Assembly (NCBI GenBank): GCA_007695095.1
Contig: REEL01000059.1
Location: 1 to 34,614 of the forward strand
Origin: Chitinophagaceae bacterium
GTDB taxonomy: Bacteria > Bacteroidota > Bacteroidia > Chitinophagales > REEL01
DNA: 34,614 nt
Direction: 5' to 3'
Each line of letters starts with the position of its first letter. Within the stretch, counting starts at the first letter, position 1. The notes beneath the pieces were generated by a model that worked only from the letters and a program-made list of their open reading frames with translations, had not been told where the DNA came from and did no database searches. This document shows, piece after piece, positions 32,401 through 34,614 of the stretch. A program made the translations under genes and the position numbers.

Positions 32401-34595
32401 GCGGTGTGTTAAAATGGACTCCAAATCTGGTATATGTAGATAGCACCGTTTACTATTGGAGAGTTGGCATTAAAGCTGCGCAAGGGCAGACTCAGGAGTT
32501 TAGATACAGTTCTTTTATATTTTTAGATAACAATTATCCCGGCTGGAATCAATCTCATTATTATCAATTTTTGAAAGATTCCTATTTTAATATGTATCTG
32601 GACAATGACCGAAAATTCAAATATGTAGATGACATAAAAGAAGTAAGAATTGTTACCGGGCATTGGCAGACTTCCGGCTTACACTGGGATAATATAGCTT
32701 ATTACCTCAATGGGGTAAGAATGCAATACTGGAATTGCGGGGGTGACGGATTTGGCAGCGGACTATCAATTGCCGTCTTTGACAGTGTCACCGGTGAGCC
32801 ATGGGTAAGTGAATACGACCCTGCCCTCATTGATTTAAGTCAGTCAATTCCATTGAACCCTGAGTGGGGGAACTTTCATTGCAAACCCAGAGATTTCTTT
32901 GCTTTTGACTTTAGATTTGATGATGCCGTATGGCGACAAAGAGTAATTGATTTTTTAAATGCTGTTCCTAACGGAAACTACGTAATGATACAAAGTATAA
33001 ACAATCCTGACTACAGTCAGTTTGGACCGGATTTATTACAAATTTTGACAGACTTAGGATCCAATGAAGCTGCAGTTTTACCAAACCTTCCAACATCAAA
33101 TGTACCATGGGTATTTTTTGGTCAAAAAGGAAATCCGGGAATTGCACAAGAACAAAGAGGACAGTCACCGGCAGATGTATTGGATATGACTGCAACATTT
33201 GAAGTTAACTGGTATGCCGGAAGAGTCACTTCTACAGTTGTTGGACCGGCATCTGAATGGCAGGGATTTTACTGGAATCATGCATCTCAAGGATTGGACT
33301 CAACCAGTGTTAAAATATTTGGAATTTCTCCTTCGGGAGCAGAAACGGTTATTTTCGATGAAATTACCGATAATTTTCAAAGCCTCAGTTCAATAGATGC
33401 AAATCAATATCCGAAAATCAGGTTGCAGATGTTTACTCAAGACGATAGTTTGCGGGAGCCATCACAACTGGATTACTGGAGAGTATTGTATGATAAATTA
33501 CCTGATGCAGCCATAAATCCTGCTGCTTACTTTGAATTTGTAGGAGATACCATAAACCTGGGAGAAGATCTTATACTTAAAGTTGCCGTAGAAAATTTGA
33601 CTAATATACCAATGGATAGTATGTTGATAAAATATACCGTAAACAATGCAATTAATCAAAGCAGTCAGTACCTTAAGAGAGAGCAACCCTTAGATGAATA
33701 CGAGAGCTTCACAGCATCATTTAATTTATCTACAAATAATAATAACTTCAAAGGCCTTAATTCGCTTTCAATAGAAATTAATCCAGATAACGATCAGCCT
33801 GAAATGTATCATTTTAATAATGTTGGGGTACTTCAATTCAGAGGAGTAGGTGATAATATGAATCCTCTGCTCGATGTCACTTTTGACGGAGTTCATATAA
33901 TGGACGGTGAAATGGTATCATCAGAACCGGAAATCAGAATTAAGCTTAAAGATGAAAATCCGTTTTTAATGCTGGACGACACCACCTTGTTTAATGTATT
34001 TATAGAGTATCCCAACGGGGAATTAAAAAGAATCAACTTTAATGAACCGGATGTCTCTTTTATACCGGCAAGTTCAGGCTCTCAAAACAATGAGGCAGAG
34101 GTTATACTAAGAAGAAAATTCCCGGATGATGGTATTTACAGACTTAAAGTACAAGCTCAGGATAGAAGTAATAATATATCAGGGTATTATGGTAATCCTG
34201 AAGACGGAATGGACTATAAGATTTCTTATGAGATCAGTAATAAATCAATGATTTCAAACATAGTGAACTATCCAAATCCATTTTCAACATCAACCCAATT
34301 TGTTTTTACATTAACAGGTAATAAAGTACCTGACTTTATGAAGATTCAAATAATGACAGTCACCGGTAAAATTGTAAGAGAAATAATGATGAATGAACTG
34401 GGTCCTATCAGAATAGGAAATAATCGCAGTGAATTCAGATGGGATGGGACCGATCAGTTTGGAGACCGTTTAGCAAATGGCTTATATTTATATAGAGTAG
34501 TTGCTACTATAGACGGTCAATCTATTGATAGATTAGAAACCTCTGCTGACAGATTTTTCCATAGTGGGTTCGGCAAAATGTATATAGCCAGATAA
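29454..34595 (+). CDS. Gingipain-fold (C25) protein with T9SS C-terminal domain, PorU2-like
   Basis: A 1713-residue exported protein. A signal segment ends near residue 55 (INLSAQ), after a long N-region. NEWIDYSKRHYKVKVAENGIYRI is typical of the PorU/PorU2 N-terminus. The C25 caspase-like domain spans about 475-810, with catalytic His677 in FFGHS and Cys707 in SNGCFSG. Long beta-rich, CARDB-like and Ig-like regions follow, with repeated NIV/NEIVYNL phrases. The end reads NYPNPF ... WDGTDQFGDRLANGLYLYRV ... GKMYIAR, a FlgD-like T9SS C-terminal domain. PorU is the sortase that cleaves cargo CTDs and attaches A-LPS. PorU2 is a large paralogue of unknown role, often next to a PorV-type gene, as here. 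The coding frame is complete within the window. Confidence 0.88.
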   Translation: MRFCPVNIKTINLFCNLDNHQIKSSLDFSKVLRYFVSLMIVSLALQLASINLSAQTFSGNEWIDYSKRHYKVKVAENGIYRIPYSVLNSLQGLNLNQVAGGDLIFFRDGSVIPYYTSNTGILGPGDYIEFYGEKNDGRNEEILYEDYNHQLHPHFSLYNDTATYYFRPKTASESNRLITTVSNNLTNPPAKENYFLHSARNVLTSVHNRGNYSILGGQRLYKSTFNKGEGFVGPEFNKSTYTSNLSTPGIYNQGPSATVNIAAVSTSNSDHNFIFQFNGITLKDEQFFGYRMHKDTFTVPISSLQSTNTFSFLANGSGSVDRNNIALMEITYPRTFNFNNQQQFKFNLSAQSGERFIEILNFDHQNSTPVLYDLTNNIRLTGQAGSSTQQFRLPAPNNPNQSRSLVINNQASGSIKTVTSISHIDFTDITATSNQANYVIISNSVLFSDNSGVNRVEEYRQYRSSMTGGGYNAKIYNIDELYDQFAYGVRKSPLAIRNFINYAASNWGIRPQHILLIGKGRTYSGSRFNFNNFQNNLIPSFGEPASDVLLAAAPNTFFPRVPIGRIPVTNGADLKNYLEKVKQFEQHQAETGDPHQTIDNKAWMKQALHLGGGNNNQEQNLFRFYLNNYKEILEDTLFGGAVTEYFKTSSSPIQIAQSQQLKNRIDNGVSLITFFGHSNPNSFDIALDDPENYTNFGKYPIILSNGCFSGNIFGSSKGISERFTLTPDRGAIAFLSTLGLSAASGLNVYSERFYKFFAQESYGTTLGEVIRKTVQEVDQCCSNSVFNTMIALEMTLNGDPALRINPHAKPDYVLEPQNISFQPSQVTINMDSFDIEIIVANIGRAVKDSIILQASREFPDGSSLPYRKKIKAPYFMDTVVLRIPMESNAAMGVNIFRIKIDADDEIDELSETNNEIVYNLNIVSDDVLPAYPYDFAIVPYQNITLKASTANPFAPVRDYIIEIDTTELFNSPLKQSTTINQMGGVLKWTPNLVYVDSTVYYWRVGIKAAQGQTQEFRYSSFIFLDNNYPGWNQSHYYQFLKDSYFNMYLDNDRKFKYVDDIKEVRIVTGHWQTSGLHWDNIAYYLNGVRMQYWNCGGDGFGSGLSIAVFDSVTGEPWVSEYDPALIDLSQSIPLNPEWGNFHCKPRDFFAFDFRFDDAVWRQRVIDFLNAVPNGNYVMIQSINNPDYSQFGPDLLQILTDLGSNEAAVLPNLPTSNVPWVFFGQKGNPGIAQEQRGQSPADVLDMTATFEVNWYAGRVTSTVVGPASEWQGFYWNHASQGLDSTSVKIFGISPSGAETVIFDEITDNFQSLSSIDANQYPKIRLQMFTQDDSLREPSQLDYWRVLYDKLPDAAINPAAYFEFVGDTINLGEDLILKVAVENLTNIPMDSMLIKYTVNNAINQSSQYLKREQPLDEYESFTASFNLSTNNNNFKGLNSLSIEINPDNDQPEMYHFNNVGVLQFRGVGDNMNPLLDVTFDGVHIMDGEMVSSEPEIRIKLKDENPFLMLDDTTLFNVFIEYPNGELKRINFNEPDVSFIPASSGSQNNEAEVILRRKFPDDGIYRLKVQAQDRSNNISGYYGNPEDGMDYKISYEISNKSMISNIVNYPNPFSTSTQFVFTLTGNKVPDFMKIQIMTVTGKIVREIMMNELGPIRIGNNRSEFRWDGTDQFGDRLANGLYLYRVVATIDGQSIDRLETSADRFFHSGFGKMYIAR

Positions 34596-34614
34596 ACTTT
34601 TTTTACACACAATT

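Overview
The window comes from a low-GC member of the Bacteroidota. Four things support this: type IX secretion (T9SS) proteins at both ends, a MurF-alanine racemase fusion typical of the phylum, TAnnTTTG-type -7 promoter elements in front of several genes, and acidic residues after a lipoprotein cysteine. I see no CRISPR array, tRNA, rRNA or insertion sequence. Two stretches (about 11.0-12.2 kb and 12.2-13.8 kb) look accessory; the rest reads as ordinary chromosome.

Layout. (1) 1-84: the last codons of a T9SS-exported protein, followed by a strong bidirectional hairpin. (2) 258-9323, minus strand: a tight seven-gene catabolic operon. In transcription order it encodes a TetR regulator, acyl-CoA carboxylase beta and alpha, a BKACE-family beta-keto acid cleavage enzyme, a PECR-like SDR, a long-chain acyl-CoA ligase, and an acyl-CoA dehydrogenase fused to an SCP2 lipid-binding domain. 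Two matching 16-bp palindromes lie over its only visible promoter. A cholesterol-oxidase-like GMC oxidoreductase (9386-10936) lies just upstream in the same orientation. Together these suggest uptake and breakdown of a hydrophobic branched, isoprenoid or sterol-like acid or alcohol. The substrate is inferred, not seen. (3) 11243-13805: an ankyrin-like orphan gene, then a compact three-gene unit (a TIGR04255-like protein and two unrecognised small proteins) that may be an undescribed module. (4) 14214-15445: an atypical SDR and a RidA/2-aminomuconate deaminase-like protein, a pair consistent with kynurenine/3-hydroxyanthranilate catabolism. (5) 15530-18787: two lipoproteins (one PI-PLC-like, one multidomain) and purN. 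(6) 19138-28206: mostly housekeeping genes: dnaN, an SlyD-like isomerase, murF-alr, a Rieske ferredoxin, a DsbD with a duplicated N-terminal domain, a tyrS with an altered HIGH motif, and a DUF479-like protein. (7) 28223-34595: a PorV/PorQ-family barrel followed by a very large gingipain-fold (C25) protein with a T9SS C-terminal domain, resembling PorU2.

The leads I rate highest are the operon with its paired operators, the TIGR04255-led triad, the ACAD-SCP2 fusion and the GIGN variant in TyrS. All functional calls rest on reading the translated sequence by eye; no database search was run.
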